NCBI RefSeq assembly: GCF_041438865.1
Contig: NZ_CP109450.1
Coordinates: forward strand, 6,264,501 to 6,328,500
Length of the DNA: 64,000 nt
Direction: 5' to 3'
DNA from: Streptomyces sp. NBC_01471
GTDB lineage: Bacteria > Actinomycetota > Actinomycetes > Streptomycetales > Streptomycetaceae
Shown: one piece after another, positions 33,695-42,875 of the stretch
Numbering within the stretch: the stretch's first letter is position 1
Layout: each line of letters begins with the position of its first letter
Position numbers and translations under genes: made by a program
Notes under the pieces: model-generated
Told to the model about the DNA's origin: nothing
Seen by the model: the letters and a program-made list of their open reading frames with translations, nothing else
Database searches by the model: none

Positions 33695-34030
33695 GTGGCA
33701 AGTGGCAACGCGATCCGGGGAAGCCGGGTCGGAGCGGGGCCGATGGGGGAGGCCGAACGGGGCGAGTCCGCCCCGCGCCTCCGCATCTCCTTCTGGTGCT
33801 CGAACGGGCACGAGACGCAGCCTAGCTTCGCCCACGACGCGCAGGTTCCCGAGACCTGGGACTGCCCGCGCTGTGGGTTCCCGGCCGGTCAGGACAGCGA
33901 CAACCCCCCGGACCCGCCGCGCACCGAGCCGTACAAGACGCACCTTGCCTACGTGCGCGAGCGCCGCAGCGACGAGGACGGCGAGGCGATCCTCGCCGAG
34001 GCCCTCGCGAAGCTGCGGGGCGAGATCTAG
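33695..34030 (+). CDS. rbpA: RNA polymerase-binding protein, RbpA family
   Basis: 111 residues. RbpA proteins bind RNA polymerase and the principal sigma factor, stabilise the open complex and influence rifampicin tolerance. The layout fits: an N-terminal tail with AIRGSRVG, a Zn-ribbon-like core (CSNGHE ... CPRCG), a basic linker (DPPRTEPYKTHLAYVRERRS) and a C-terminal sigma-binding helix (EDGEAILAEALAKLRGE). The sequence differs clearly from the S. coelicolor RbpA I remember (RTHWDMLMERR), so this may be a paralogue rather than the main RbpA. The start is GTG with GGGAG upstream. Confidence 0.82.
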   Translation: MASGNAIRGSRVGAGPMGEAERGESAPRLRISFWCSNGHETQPSFAHDAQVPETWDCPRCGFPAGQDSDNPPDPPRTEPYKTHLAYVRERRSDEDGEAILAEALAKLRGEI

Positions 34031-34039
34031 AGTGTGAAT

Positions 34040-34072
34040 TCCGGCCGGAACCCCTTCGGGTGTCCGGCCGGA
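34040..34072 (+). terminator. Hairpin terminator after the RbpA-family gene
   Basis: Two copies of the self-complementary TCCGGCCGGA flank a CCCC-TTC-GGG mini-stem, 10 bp after the stop codon. It separates the gene from pgi. Confidence 0.6.
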
Positions 34073-34206
34073 CTGCGTAGAGCTCCCGTCCGGCCGTGGT
34101 GGGGACCGCCCGTGAGCCGGGGGCGGTGGTCGCGGCACTCGTCCGCCGGATCAATTAGGTTGGACGGGCAGCGGGGCATGTACGCAGGTACGAGAAGAAT
34201 GGACTG

Positions 34207-35871
34207 ATGTCCGAGATGAACGCAGAAGGCCGTACCAGGCTCAACCAGATGCCCGAGTGGACCGCTCTGGGCAAGCACCGGGAGCAGCTGGGCGACACGC
34301 GTCTGCGGGAGCTGTTCGACCGGGACCCGGAGCGAGGGCGCACCTACACCCTCCGGGCGGGCGATCTGTATCTCGACTACTCCAAGCACCTGGTGACCGG
34401 TGAGACGCTCGGCCTGCTCCGTGAGCTGGCCGCCGCCGCCGGGGTGGCCGGGCTGCGTGACGCGATGTTCCGCGGCGAGAAGATCAACACCACCGAGGAC
34501 CGCGCGGTGCTGCACACCGCGCTCCGCGCCCCGCGCGGAGCGGTCGTCGAGGTGGACGGGGAGAACGTCGTGCCCGCCGTGCACGCCGTGCTCGACAAGA
34601 TGGCCGCCTTCTCGGAGAAGGTCAGGTCGGGGGAGTGGACCGGACACACCGGCAAACCCGTCAAGAACGTCGTCAACATCGGCATCGGCGGCTCGGACCT
34701 GGGCCCGGCGATGGCGTACGAGGCGCTCCGCTCCTTCACCGACCGCGGGCTGACGGTCCGTTTCGTGTCGAACGTCGACGGGGCCGATCTGCACGAGGCC
34801 GTAAGGGACTTGGACCCGGCGGAGACGCTCTTCATCATCGCCTCCAAGACCTTCACCACCATCGAGACCATCACCAACGCGACCTCCGCGCGCAATTGGC
34901 TGCTGACGAATCTGCGGGCCGGCCAGGACGCCGTGGCCAAGCACTTCGTGGCGCTGTCCACGAACGCGGAGAAGGTCGAGGACTTCGGTATCGACACGGC
35001 CAACATGTTCGAGTTCTGGGACTGGGTCGGCGGCCGGTACTCCTACGACTCGGCGATCGGCCTCTCGCTGATGATCGCGATCGGCCCGGAGCGCTTCCGG
35101 GAGATGCTCGACGGCTTCCACCTGATCGACGAGCACTTCCGCACCGCGCCGCCCGAGGAGAACATCCCGCTCCTGCTCGGCCTGCTGGGCGTCTGGTACG
35201 GCGCGTTCTTCGACGCCCAGTCGCACGCCGTGCTGCCGTACTCGCACTACCTCTCCAAGTTCACGGCGTACCTCCAGCAGCTGGACATGGAGTCCAACGG
35301 CAAGTCCGTGGACCGTGAGGGCCGTCCGGTCGACTGGCAGACGGGTCCGGTGGTCTGGGGGACGCCCGGCACCAACGGCCAGCACGCGTACTACCAGTTG
35401 CTCCACCAGGGCACCAAGGTGGTCCCGGCCGACTTCATCGGCTTCGCCAAGCCCGTCGATGACCTGACCTCGGGTCTGAAGGCCCAGCACGACCTCCTGA
35501 TGGCGAACTTCTTCGCCCAGACCCAGGCCCTGGCGTTCGGCAAGACGCCCGACGAGGTACGGGCGGAGGGTGTCGCCGAGGAGCTGGTCCCGCACAAGAC
35601 GTTCCGCGGCAACCACCCGACGTCCACGATCCTCGCCGACGCGCTCACCCCGTCCGTCCTGGGGCAGCTGATCGCGCTCTACGAGCACAAGGTCTTCGTC
35701 CAGGGCGCCATCTGGAACATCGACTCCTTCGACCAGTGGGGCGTCGAGCTCGGCAAGGTGCTCGCCAAGAAGATCGAGTCGGTCCTGACCGGCGGCAGGG
35801 GCGGAGCGGACCTCGACAGCTCCACCGCCACGCTGGTCGACACCTACCGGGCGCTGCGGGCCAAGCAGTAG
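34207..35871 (+). CDS. pgi: Glucose-6-phosphate isomerase
   Basis: 554 residues, full length. It interconverts glucose 6-phosphate and fructose 6-phosphate, linking glycolysis to the pentose-phosphate operon that faces it. Motifs present: NIGIGGSDLGPAMAYEAL, IIASKTFTTIETITNA (phosphate loop), WVGGRYSYDSAIGLSL, and QTGPVVWGTPGTNGQHAYYQL with the catalytic region. A GAGAAG lies about 13 nt upstream of the ATG. It has its own promoter region after the preceding terminator. Confidence 0.97.
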   Translation: MSEMNAEGRTRLNQMPEWTALGKHREQLGDTRLRELFDRDPERGRTYTLRAGDLYLDYSKHLVTGETLGLLRELAAAAGVAGLRDAMFRGEKINTTEDRAVLHTALRAPRGAVVEVDGENVVPAVHAVLDKMAAFSEKVRSGEWTGHTGKPVKNVVNIGIGGSDLGPAMAYEALRSFTDRGLTVRFVSNVDGADLHEAVRDLDPAETLFIIASKTFTTIETITNATSARNWLLTNLRAGQDAVAKHFVALSTNAEKVEDFGIDTANMFEFWDWVGGRYSYDSAIGLSLMIAIGPERFREMLDGFHLIDEHFRTAPPEENIPLLLGLLGVWYGAFFDAQSHAVLPYSHYLSKFTAYLQQLDMESNGKSVDREGRPVDWQTGPVVWGTPGTNGQHAYYQLLHQGTKVVPADFIGFAKPVDDLTSGLKAQHDLLMANFFAQTQALAFGKTPDEVRAEGVAEELVPHKTFRGNHPTSTILADALTPSVLGQLIALYEHKVFVQGAIWNIDSFDQWGVELGKVLAKKIESVLTGGRGGADLDSSTATLVDTYRALRAKQ

Positions 35872-35890
35872 CGGTAAGGGGACAAAGGCA

Positions 35891-35927
35891 GACCGGCCCG
35901 CACTCCCTGCGGGGAGGCGGGCCGGTC
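35891..35927. terminator. Bidirectional terminator between pgi and pgl
   Basis: An 11-bp perfect stem (GACCGGCCCGC with GCGGGCCGGTC) with an inner CTCC-CTGC-GGGG pairing is followed by CTTTCT. It serves both convergent operons. Confidence 0.7.
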
Positions 35928-35949
35928 CTTTCTGTCGCGTGCCGGGCGG

Positions 35950-36732
35950 TCAGGCGGTGGCCGGCGGGTAGAGCTGCGGCGGCAGCTGCGAAGCGGCCGC
36001 CGTGTCCAGCAGCCACAGCGTCCTGCCGCGACCCCGGGCGCCCGCTGCCGGGGCCTGGATCTCTCCGGCCCCGGACAGGGCGAGAGCCGCGGCCCCCGCC
36101 TTGTCCTCGCCCGCCGCGAGCAGCCACACCTCGCGTGCCGCCCGGATCGCGGGCAGCGTCAGGGACAGCCGCACGGGCGGCGGCTTGGGCGCGCCGTGCA
36201 CACCGACGACGGTGCGTACGGACTCCCGTACGGCCGGCAGCTCGGGGAAGAGCGAGGCCACGTGCGCGTCCGGGCCCACACCCAGCATCAGCACGTCGAA
36301 CGCCGGCACGTCGCCGTGGTCCTCGGGACCCGCCGCGGCGGCCAGCTCCGCCGCGTACGCCGCGGCTGCCGCCTCCACATCGCTGCCGTACGGACCGTCC
36401 GAGGCGGCCATGGCGTGCACCCGCTCGGGGGCCACGCCCACCGAGTCGAGCAGCGCGGCCCGCGCCTGGGTGACGTTCCGCTCGGGATCGCCCTCCGGCA
36501 GGAAGCGTTCGTCGCCCCACCACAGGTCGATCCGCGACCAGTCGACGGCGTCCCGCGCGGGCGCCTCGGCGAGGGCCGCGAGCAGCCCGTTGCCGTTGCG
36601 CCCGCCGGTGAGCACCACCGAAGCGGAACCACGGGCGGCCTGGGCGTCCACGATCTTCGTGATCAGCCGGGCCGCCGCGGTGTGGGCCATCAGCTCCTTG
36701 TCGCGGTGGACGACGAGCTGCGGCGCACTCAC
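35950..36732 (-). CDS. pgl: 6-Phosphogluconolactonase
   Basis: 260 residues. It hydrolyses 6-phosphogluconolactone, the second oxidative pentose-phosphate step. SVVLTGGRNGNGLL, WWGDERFLPEGDPERNVTQAR and LMLGVGPDAHVASLFPELPAV are the family motifs; Asp and His of the VGPDAHVASLFP block are catalytic. GTG 36732 overlaps the opcA stop by 4 bp. It is the last gene of tkt-tal-zwf-opcA-pgl. Confidence 0.95.
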   Translation of the reverse strand: MSAPQLVVHRDKELMAHTAAARLITKIVDAQAARGSASVVLTGGRNGNGLLAALAEAPARDAVDWSRIDLWWGDERFLPEGDPERNVTQARAALLDSVGVAPERVHAMAASDGPYGSDVEAAAAAYAAELAAAAGPEDHGDVPAFDVLMLGVGPDAHVASLFPELPAVRESVRTVVGVHGAPKPPPVRLSLTLPAIRAAREVWLLAAGEDKAGAAALALSGAGEIQAPAAGARGRGRTLWLLDTAAASQLPPQLYPPATA

Positions 36733-37772
36733 TTCGACGCCGCCTTCTTTGCGGGTGCCTTCTTCGCGGCGGGGGCGGCCTTGGCGGGCTCGTCCGCCGC
36801 GTCCCCGGATCCGTTGCCGGATCCGTCGCCGGCCTCCTTCGGCGAGGCCGTGACCAGCCGGTCCACGCCGTACTTCAGCGAAGCCGCGTACGTGTCGTCC
36901 GGGTCGAGCCTGCGCAGCTCCTCGGCGAGCAGCTCCGAGGTCTCCCGGCGCTTCAGCGCCACCGCGCGGTCCGGCTGTCCCTCCATGCAGAGCGTGGCCA
37001 GCGAACCGTCGGGGCGGTCCAGCACGATCTCGCCGTGGTCCGTCTGCATCCGTACGGCCGTCAGACCCGGGCCGGACGAGATGGAACGGGTCACCGGTAC
37101 GTCGAGCCGGTCGGCGAGCCACATCGCGAGCAGTTCGCAGCTCGGGTTGAACTCCTCGCCCTCCACCTCGGCGCCCTTCACCCGGCTCGGCACCTGGTCC
37201 AGGGCGGCGGCGAGCATCGAGCGCCAGGGGGTGATGCGCGACCACGCCAGGTCGGTGTCGCCCGGTGTGTAGGCGGCGGCGCGGCCCGAGAGCTCCGCGA
37301 TGGGGTGTTCGGCCGCGTACGAGTCGGTGACACGGCGCTGGCCCAGCGCACCGAGCGGGTCCTTGGCGGGGTCGAGCGGCGCGTTCACCGGCCACCAGAC
37401 CACCACGGGGGCGTCCGGCAGCAGCAGCGGCAGCACCACCGACTGGGCGTGGTGCAGCACCTCGCCGTACATCCGCAGGACGACGGTCTCGCCGCTGCCC
37501 GCGTCCGTGCCCACCCGGATCTCCGCGTCGAGCCGGGCCGTGGCCCGGTCGCGCGGGGAGCGGGAGACCCGCTTGACGACCACGAGGGTGCGCGAGGGGT
37601 GCTCGCGGGAGGCGTCGTTGGCCGCCTTGAGCGCGTCGTAGGCGTTCTCCTCGTCGGTCACGATGACGAGGGTCAGCACCATGCCGACGGCGGGGGTGCC
37701 GACGGCGCGGCGGCCCTCCACCAGTGCCTTGTTGACCTTGCTGGCTGTGGTTTCCGTCAGATCGATTTTCAT
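36729..37772 (-). CDS. opcA: Glucose-6-phosphate dehydrogenase assembly protein OpcA
   Basis: 347 residues. OpcA activates glucose-6-phosphate dehydrogenase and is needed for full pentose-phosphate flux in actinobacteria and cyanobacteria. KIDLTETTASKVNKAL opens the protein, followed by RTLVVVKRVSRSPRDRATARLDAEI, LPDAPVVVWWPVNAPLDPAKD and ITPWRSMLAAALDQVP. The C-terminus carries a Lys/Ala/Pro-rich tail (APAAKKAPAKKAASK). Its ATG overlaps the zwf stop by 4 bp, and its end overlaps pgl, so the three are translationally coupled. Confidence 0.95.
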   Translation of the reverse strand: MKIDLTETTASKVNKALVEGRRAVGTPAVGMVLTLVIVTDEENAYDALKAANDASREHPSRTLVVVKRVSRSPRDRATARLDAEIRVGTDAGSGETVVLRMYGEVLHHAQSVVLPLLLPDAPVVVWWPVNAPLDPAKDPLGALGQRRVTDSYAAEHPIAELSGRAAAYTPGDTDLAWSRITPWRSMLAAALDQVPSRVKGAEVEGEEFNPSCELLAMWLADRLDVPVTRSISSGPGLTAVRMQTDHGEIVLDRPDGSLATLCMEGQPDRAVALKRRETSELLAEELRRLDPDDTYAASLKYGVDRLVTASPKEAGDGSGNGSGDAADEPAKAAPAAKKAPAKKAASK

Positions 37773-39292
37773 GGCCGACGCCAGCTCCGTCCTTCTCGTG
37801 CGAGCATTTCGTCCGCCTCGGCCGGTCCCCAGGTGCCCGACTCGTACTGCGCGGGCTTTCCGTGGGTGTCCCAGTACTCCTCGATCGGGTCGAGGATCCG
37901 CCAGGACTGCTCGACCTCCTCCAGGCGCGGGAAGAGGTTCGAGTCGCCGAGCAGCACATCGAGGATGAGCCGCTCGTACGCCTCCGGGCTGGACTCGGTG
38001 AAGGACTCGCCGTACGCGAAGTCCATCGACACGTCCCGGATCTCCATCGAGGTGCCGGGCACCTTGGAGCCGAACCGCATGGTGATGCCCTCGTCGGGCT
38101 GGACGCGGATGACGATCGCGTTCTGGCCCAGCTCCTCCGTCGCCGTGTGGTCGAAGGGGGAGTGCGGGGCACGCTGGAATACCACGGCGATCTCGGTGAC
38201 GCGGCGGCCCAGGCGCTTGCCGGTGCGGAGATAGAAGGGGACACCCGCCCAGCGGCGGTTGTCGATCTCCAGCCGCACCGCGGCGTAGGTGTCGGTCGTC
38301 GACTTGGGGTCGATGCCGTCTTCCTGGAGGTAGCCGACCGCCTGCTCGCCGCCCTGCCAGCCCGCGGCGTACTGACCGCGCACGGTCTCCTGGCCGAGGT
38401 CCTTGGGCAGCCTGACGGCGCCCAGCACCTTGGTCTTCTCGGCCACCAGCGCGTGGGCGTCGAAGGAGGCGGGCTCCTCCATCGCGGTCAGCGCGAGCAG
38501 CTGGAGCAGGTGGTTCTGGATGACGTCACGGGCGGCGCCGATGCCGTCGTAGTACCCGGCCCGGCCGCCGATCCCGATGTCCTCGGCCATGGTGATCTGG
38601 ACATGGTCGACGTACGACCGGTTCCAGATCGGCTCGAAGAGGGTGTTGGCGAAGCGGAGCGCCAGGATGTTCTGGACGGTCTCCTTGCCGAGGTAGTGGT
38701 CGATCCGGAAGACCTCGTGCGGCGGGAAGACCTCGTGCACGACCTTGTTGAGCTCCTGTGCGCTCTTCAGGTCGTGGCCGAACGGCTTCTCGATGACCGC
38801 ACGGCGCCAGGAGCCGTTCTGCTGGTCGGCGAGCCCGTGCTTCTTGAGCTGCTGGACGACCTTGGGGAAGAACTTGGGCGGGACCGAGAGGTAGAAGGCG
38901 AAGTTGCCTCCGGTGCCCTGCTGCTTGTCCAGCTCCTCGATCGTCGCCTTGAGGGTGGCGAACGCCGCGTCGTCGTCGAAGTCGCCCTGGACGAAGCGCA
39001 TGCCCTGGATGAGCTGCTGCCAGACCTCCTCACGGAACGGCGTCCGCGCGTGCTCCTTGACGGAGTCGTGGACGACCTGGGCGAAGTCCTCGTCCTCCCA
39101 GTCGCGGCGCGCGAACCCGATGAGCGAGAAGCCCGGTGGCAGCAGGCCGCGATTGGCCAGGTCGTAGACAGCGGGCATCAGCTTTTTACGGGACAAATCA
39201 CCCGTGACGCCAAAAATGACCAGGCCCGACGGCCCCGCGATACGCGGGAGCCGTCGGTCCGCAGCGTCACGCAGCGGGTTGCTGCTTGACAA
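37769..39292 (-). CDS. zwf: Glucose-6-phosphate 1-dehydrogenase
   Basis: 507 residues. It oxidises glucose 6-phosphate with NADP+, entering the oxidative pentose-phosphate pathway. IFGVTGDLSRKKLMPAVYDL is the coenzyme-binding motif and RIDHYLGKETVQN the catalytic signature. A TTG start at 39292 is chosen: it gives the family N-terminus SSSNPLRDAADRRLP and has GGAGGG 8 nt upstream. No ATG or GTG fits. The longer open frame reaching 39502 lies within tal. The ribosome-binding site overlaps the tal stop codon. Confidence 0.95.
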   Translation of the reverse strand: MSSSNPLRDAADRRLPRIAGPSGLVIFGVTGDLSRKKLMPAVYDLANRGLLPPGFSLIGFARRDWEDEDFAQVVHDSVKEHARTPFREEVWQQLIQGMRFVQGDFDDDAAFATLKATIEELDKQQGTGGNFAFYLSVPPKFFPKVVQQLKKHGLADQQNGSWRRAVIEKPFGHDLKSAQELNKVVHEVFPPHEVFRIDHYLGKETVQNILALRFANTLFEPIWNRSYVDHVQITMAEDIGIGGRAGYYDGIGAARDVIQNHLLQLLALTAMEEPASFDAHALVAEKTKVLGAVRLPKDLGQETVRGQYAAGWQGGEQAVGYLQEDGIDPKSTTDTYAAVRLEIDNRRWAGVPFYLRTGKRLGRRVTEIAVVFQRAPHSPFDHTATEELGQNAIVIRVQPDEGITMRFGSKVPGTSMEIRDVSMDFAYGESFTESSPEAYERLILDVLLGDSNLFPRLEEVEQSWRILDPIEEYWDTHGKPAQYESGTWGPAEADEMLAREGRSWRRP

Positions 39293-39296
39293 GGTT

Positions 39297-40415
39297 TCAG
39301 CCCTCCGAAGGGGCGAGGCGCTCGAGCTCTGCCTCAGTGGACTTGAGCAGGTCGTTCCAGGAGGTCGCGAACTTCTCGACTCCCTCGTCCTCCAGGACCT
39401 GTACGACGTCGTCGTACGAGATCCCGAGCTTCTCCACGGCATCGAGCGCGGCGCGGGCCTGCTCGTAGGTGCCGGAAACCGTGTTGCCGGTGACCTCGCC
39501 ATGGTCGGCGGTGGCGTCGAGCGTCGCCTCCGGCATGGTGTTCACCGTGTTGGGCGCCACCAGGTCCACGACGTACATCGTGTCCCGGTACGCCGGGTCC
39601 TTGACGCCGGTCGACGCCCACAGCGGGCGCTGCTTGTTGGCGTGCGCCTTGTCGAGGGCGGCCCAGCGGTCGGAGGAGAAGACCTCCTCGTACGCCTGGT
39701 ACGCGAGGCGCGCGTTGGCCACGGCGGCCTTGCCCTTGGCGGCCTTGGCCTCGTCGGTGCCCAGGGCGTCCAGCCGCTTGTCGATCTCGGTGTCCACGCG
39801 GGACACGAAGAAGGAGGCGACCGAGTGGATCTTGGAGAGGTCCAGGCCGGCGGCCTTGGCCTTCTCCAGGCCCGCCAGGTAGGCGTCCATGACCGCGAGG
39901 TAGCGCTCCAGCGAGAAGATCAGCGTGACGTTGACGCTGATGCCCCGGCCGATGGTCTCGGTGATGGCCGGCAGGCCGGCCTTGGTCGCCGGGATCTTGA
40001 TGAGCGTGTTCGGGCGGTCCACCAGCCAGGCGAGCTGCCTGGCCTCGGCGGCGGTGGCCCTGGTGTTGTGGGCGAGGCGCGGGTCGACCTCGATCGAGAC
40101 CCGGCCGTCCTGGCCGTCCGTCGCGTCGAAGACCGGGCGCAGGATGTCGGCGGCGTCACGGACGTCCGCCGTCGTGATCATGCGGACAGCCTCCTCGACG
40201 GTGACCCTGCGGGCCGCGAGGTCGGTGAGCTGCGTGTCGTAGCCGTCGCCCTGGGAGATCGCCTTCTGGAAGATCGACGGGTTGGTGGTGACACCCACCA
40301 CGTGCTGCTGGTCGATCAGCTCGGCGAGGTTGCCGGATGTGATGCGCTTGCGCGAAAGGTCGTCGAGCCAGATCGCGACGCCTTCGTCGGAGAGGCGCTT
40401 GAGTGCGTCTGTCAT
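39297..40415 (-). CDS. tal: Transaldolase
   Basis: 372 residues, of the longer actinobacterial type. It moves a dihydroxyacetone unit between sugar phosphates in the non-oxidative pentose-phosphate pathway. GVTTNPSIFQKAI carries the N-terminal Asp/Asn region and LIKIPATKAGLPAI the Schiff-base lysine (about residue 142). The ATG at 40415 has GGAGATG upstream. It lies 35 bp after tkt and 4 bp before the zwf start. Confidence 0.95.
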   Translation of the reverse strand: MTDALKRLSDEGVAIWLDDLSRKRITSGNLAELIDQQHVVGVTTNPSIFQKAISQGDGYDTQLTDLAARRVTVEEAVRMITTADVRDAADILRPVFDATDGQDGRVSIEVDPRLAHNTRATAAEARQLAWLVDRPNTLIKIPATKAGLPAITETIGRGISVNVTLIFSLERYLAVMDAYLAGLEKAKAAGLDLSKIHSVASFFVSRVDTEIDKRLDALGTDEAKAAKGKAAVANARLAYQAYEEVFSSDRWAALDKAHANKQRPLWASTGVKDPAYRDTMYVVDLVAPNTVNTMPEATLDATADHGEVTGNTVSGTYEQARAALDAVEKLGISYDDVVQVLEDEGVEKFATSWNDLLKSTEAELERLAPSEG

Positions 40416-40450
40416 GGGAATTGCATCTCCTACTTGTTTGTATATGAGCG

Positions 40451-42538
40451 TCAGCGCGCTGCGGCTTCGAGCGATTCCCTGGCGGCGTCGGCGACGGCCT
40501 CGGCGGTGAAGCCGAACTCGCGGAAGAGCAGCTTGCCGTCGGCGGACGCACCGAAGTGCTCCAGCGACACGATCCGTCCCGCGTCACCGACGAAGCGGTG
40601 CCAGGTCAGACCGATACCGGCCTCGACGGCCACCCTCGCCCTGACGGACGGCGGAAGCACCGAGTCGCGGTACGCCTGGTCCTGCTCCTCGAACCACTCG
40701 ACGCACGGCATCGAGACCACCCGGGTCGGAACACCCGCGGCCTGGAGCTGCTCACGCGCCTCCACGGCCAGCTGGACCTCGGAGCCGGTACCGATCAGGA
40801 CGACCTCGGGCGTGCCGCCCTCGGCCTCGAACAGTACGTAGCCGCCCTTGGCCACGCCCTCGTTCGCCTCGTACACCGGCACACCCTGGCGGGTCAGCGC
40901 GAAGCCGTGCGGGGCTCCCTTGCCGAACACCTTGGTGTAGCGCTCAAGGACCTCGCGCCAGGCGATGACCGTCTCGTTGGCGTCCGCCGGGCGGATCAGG
41001 TTCAGACCCGGAATGGCGCGCAGGGCGGCCAGGTGCTCCACCGGCTGGTGGGTCGGGCCGTCCTCGCCGACGCCGACCGAGTCGTGCGTCCACACGTAGG
41101 TCACCGGCAGGTGCATCAGCGCCGAGAGCCGGACGGCGTTGCGCATGTAGTCGGAGAACACCAGGAAGGTGCCGCCGTAGATGCGGGTGTTGCCGTGCAG
41201 CGCGATGCCGTTCATCTCCGCGGCCATGGCGTGCTCGCGGATCCCGAAGTGGACCGTGCGGCCGTACGGGTCGGCGCCCGGCAGCGGGTTGCCCTCGGGC
41301 AGGAACGACGACGTCTTGTCGATCGTCGTGTTGTTCGACCCGGCGAGGTCGGCCGAGCCGCCCCACAGCTCCGGGATGGCACCGCCCAGCGCTTCGAGCA
41401 CCTTGCCGGAAGCGGCGCGGGTGGCGATGGAGGCGCCGGCCTCGAAGGCGGGAAGCTCCTTCGTCCAGCCCTCGGGCAGCTCGCCCGCCCTGACCCGGTC
41501 GAACCGGGCGGCGTGCTCCGGGTTGGCGGTGCGCCAGGCGGCGAAGCCCTTCTCCCAGACGGCCTTGGCCTCACGGCCGCGGTCACCCAGGGCGCGGGTG
41601 TGCGCCAGGACCTCGTCCGACACGTCGAAGGAATTCTCGGGGTCGAAGCCGAGGATCTTCTTGGTCGCGGCGACCTCTTCGTCGCCGAGCGCCGAGCCGT
41701 GCGCGGCGCCGGTGTTCTGGGCGTGCGGGGCGGGCCAGGCGATGATCGAGCGCATCGCGATGAACGACGGGCGCCCGGTCTCGGCCTTGGCCGCCTGGAG
41801 CGCCGCGTACAGGGCGTCCGGGTCGAGGTCGCCGTTCGCCTTCGGCGCCACACGCTGCACGTGCCAGCCGTACGCCTCGTAGCGCGCGCAGGTGTCCTCG
41901 GACACCGCGGTCTCGGTGTCGCCCTCGATCGAGATGTGGTTGTCGTCCCACAGCAGCACGAGGTTGCCGAGCTTCTGGTGGCCCGCGAGCGACGACGCCT
42001 CGGACGAGATGCCCTCCTGGAGGCAGCCGTCGCCGGCGATCGCGTAGATGAAGTGGTCGAACGGGGAGGTGCCGGGGGCCGCCTCCGGGTCGAAGAGACC
42101 GCGCTCGTAGCGGGCGGCCATGGCCATGCCCACCGCGTTGGCGACACCCTGGCCCAGCGGGCCGGTGGTGGTCTCCACGCCGGAGGTGTGCCCGTACTCC
42201 GGGTGTCCGGGGGTCTTCGAGCCCCAGGTGCGGAACGCCTCGAGGTCCGCCAGCTCCAGACCGAAACCGGCCAGGTAGAGCTGGGTGTAGAGGGTCAGCG
42301 ACGAGTGGCCGGCCGAGAGGACGAACCGGTCACGCCCGGTCCACTCGGGGTCCGCCGGGTCGTGCCGCATCACCTTCTGGAAGAGGGTGTACGCGGCCGG
42401 GGCCAGGCTCATGGCCGTACCGGGATGGCCGTTGCCGACCTTCTGTACGGCGTCCGCGGCCAGCACGCGGGCGGTGTCGACGGCCCGCTGGTCCAATTCG
42501 GTCCACGCGAGTTCAGTGGTGGTCGGCTTGGTACTCAC
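40451..42538 (-). CDS. tkt: Transketolase
   Basis: 695 residues. This thiamine-diphosphate enzyme transfers two-carbon units in the pentose-phosphate pathway. KVGNGHPGTAMSLAPAAY, the cofactor motif GDGCLQEGISSEASSLAGH with LLWDDNHISIEGDT, and the pyrimidine-domain STALYG-equivalent HFGIREHAMAAEMNGIALHG are complete. The start is GTG 42538. It is the first gene of the operon; a -10-like TACATA lies about 30 bp upstream on the minus strand. Confidence 0.96.
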   Translation of the reverse strand: MSTKPTTTELAWTELDQRAVDTARVLAADAVQKVGNGHPGTAMSLAPAAYTLFQKVMRHDPADPEWTGRDRFVLSAGHSSLTLYTQLYLAGFGLELADLEAFRTWGSKTPGHPEYGHTSGVETTTGPLGQGVANAVGMAMAARYERGLFDPEAAPGTSPFDHFIYAIAGDGCLQEGISSEASSLAGHQKLGNLVLLWDDNHISIEGDTETAVSEDTCARYEAYGWHVQRVAPKANGDLDPDALYAALQAAKAETGRPSFIAMRSIIAWPAPHAQNTGAAHGSALGDEEVAATKKILGFDPENSFDVSDEVLAHTRALGDRGREAKAVWEKGFAAWRTANPEHAARFDRVRAGELPEGWTKELPAFEAGASIATRAASGKVLEALGGAIPELWGGSADLAGSNNTTIDKTSSFLPEGNPLPGADPYGRTVHFGIREHAMAAEMNGIALHGNTRIYGGTFLVFSDYMRNAVRLSALMHLPVTYVWTHDSVGVGEDGPTHQPVEHLAALRAIPGLNLIRPADANETVIAWREVLERYTKVFGKGAPHGFALTRQGVPVYEANEGVAKGGYVLFEAEGGTPEVVLIGTGSEVQLAVEAREQLQAAGVPTRVVSMPCVEWFEEQDQAYRDSVLPPSVRARVAVEAGIGLTWHRFVGDAGRIVSLEHFGASADGKLLFREFGFTAEAVADAARESLEAAAR

Positions 42539-42875
42539 CCTGGGTCAGGGCTCCTCTCCAGATATGTAATCCCGGTTACGTTCGGTGCACCGGGCGTTGT
42601 CGAGCCTACCCCCGCCACAACGCCCGTCTTTTCGAGTTCCCGCCGGTTGCAGACAGACACTTCTCAGGGTGCGGGCGCGACTGCCGATCCGCCCGTCGAA
42701 GAGCGCACCTCCGCTCGTAAGAGCCGCCCTTTCCGCCCGGAACGACGGGCCCAACACGACCGCACCCCCGGGGATGGTGACGTATGGGCAACGTCTAGAG
42801 TGGCGTGGTACGCGCAAGTCTTTACCGGCCCTTCACGGCTGGAACTTGCTGGGAAATTCTCTGTCAGGGGTGTAC
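42539..42875. other. Divergent intergenic region between tkt and ctaB
   Basis: About 337 bp without a convincing gene. It should hold the promoters of both operons. TACATA at about 42563 on the minus strand may be the tkt -10. On the plus strand TAGAGT (about 42796) is a possible -10 for ctaB. Short frames here look like noise. I see no repeat or RNA. Confidence 0.4.
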
